Origin: Hyalella azteca | Taxonomy: Eukaryota; Arthropoda; Malacostraca; Amphipoda; Hyalellidae | DNA: 64,000 nt | Assembly: GCF_000764305.2 (NCBI RefSeq) | Contig: NW_025935833.1 | Coordinates: 186,001-250,000 of the forward strand | Reading direction: 5' to 3' | Shown here: in pieces, positions 63,715 to 64,000 of the stretch | Layout: the number at the start of each line of letters is the position of its first letter | How positions within the stretch are numbered: position 1 is the stretch's first letter | Position numbers and translations under genes: made by a program | Notes under the pieces: generated by a model | Seen by the model: the letters and a program-made list of their open reading frames with translations, nothing else | Told to the model about the DNA's origin: nothing | The model's database searches: none

Positions 63715-64000
63715 TTAACGTGGTAGAGTTGATTGAGACGTGAATATTTCAGTTAATTAAAATTTTAAAAATAATTTAGACGTGAATACTTTAGCCAATT
63801 AAAATTTTAAAGCTAATCGAGATGCGAATAATTTAGCCAATTAACCTTTTGAACTAATTTGCAACGCATATTGTTCAGTTAGTTAACCTTGTATGGTTGA
63901 TTGACGCTCGAATAAGGCAGCTAATTAACCTTATAAATTCTTCAGTCAGTCAACCTTGTAGAGTAAGATCAACACGCGTATAGTCCAGCCAATTACTCCG
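63715..64000. repeat. ~41-46 bp tandem repeat running off the right edge
   Basis: GACGTGAATA-TTTAGCCAATTAA and AATTTTAAAGCTAAT blocks recur about six times from 63738 to the end of the window. The array is cut by the window edge. Confidence 0.75.

Overview
The window looks like nuclear DNA of an arthropod, probably a crustacean or other pancrustacean, though the species cannot be fixed from sequence alone. It is AT-rich, introns are kilobases long, consensus GT/AG splice sites flank short GC-richer exons, minisatellites are dense, and there is the 3' end of a non-LTR retrotransposon. No bacterial-style genes, CRISPR array, rRNA or tRNA was recognised.

One gene can be read with confidence. 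It lies on the minus strand over about 26 kb (27879 down to 1996) and runs off the left edge. Its exons encode the N-terminal half of a Sidestep-family immunoglobulin-superfamily cell-surface protein (Drosophila Side and its relatives, which are ligands in axon guidance and synaptic partner recognition). In gene order the exons are 27879-26406, 19160-19028, 12025-11913, 8392-8249, 7673-7434, 7211-7020 and 2133-1996. All seven join in compatible phase. They give a signal peptide, a very long disordered cysteine-free region of about 460 residues, part of Ig1, all of Ig2 and all of Ig3. Ig4 and beyond, the FN3 domain, the transmembrane segment and the cytoplasmic tail would lie left of position 1.

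The unusual points are in this gene. (1) The long N-terminal region before Ig1 is not typical of the family as I know it and ends in a furin-like RLKR site. (2) The last ~49 nt of the first Ig1 exon plus its 5' splice site are tandemly repeated about 8 times (60-bp unit, 18601-19077). (3) The donor of the next exon is also duplicated (91-bp unit, 11737-11916). (4) The exon that should carry the second half of Ig1, with its second cysteine, was not found in the intron where it belongs.

The remainder is intron and, right of 28.2 kb, intergenic or 5' non-coding sequence. It holds five copies of an undescribed ~140-165 bp palindrome-containing element (9.4, 18.2, 21.6, 38.5 and 49.2 kb), a 255-bp TA-flanked inverted-repeat MITE at 26005-26259 close to the first exon's donor, a 5'-truncated CR1/L2-like LINE at 44134-44521, and many minisatellites (units of 21, 31, 33, 43, 43-44, 48, 67 bp and others). 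From 28.25 to 64 kb I see no coding region that I can defend.
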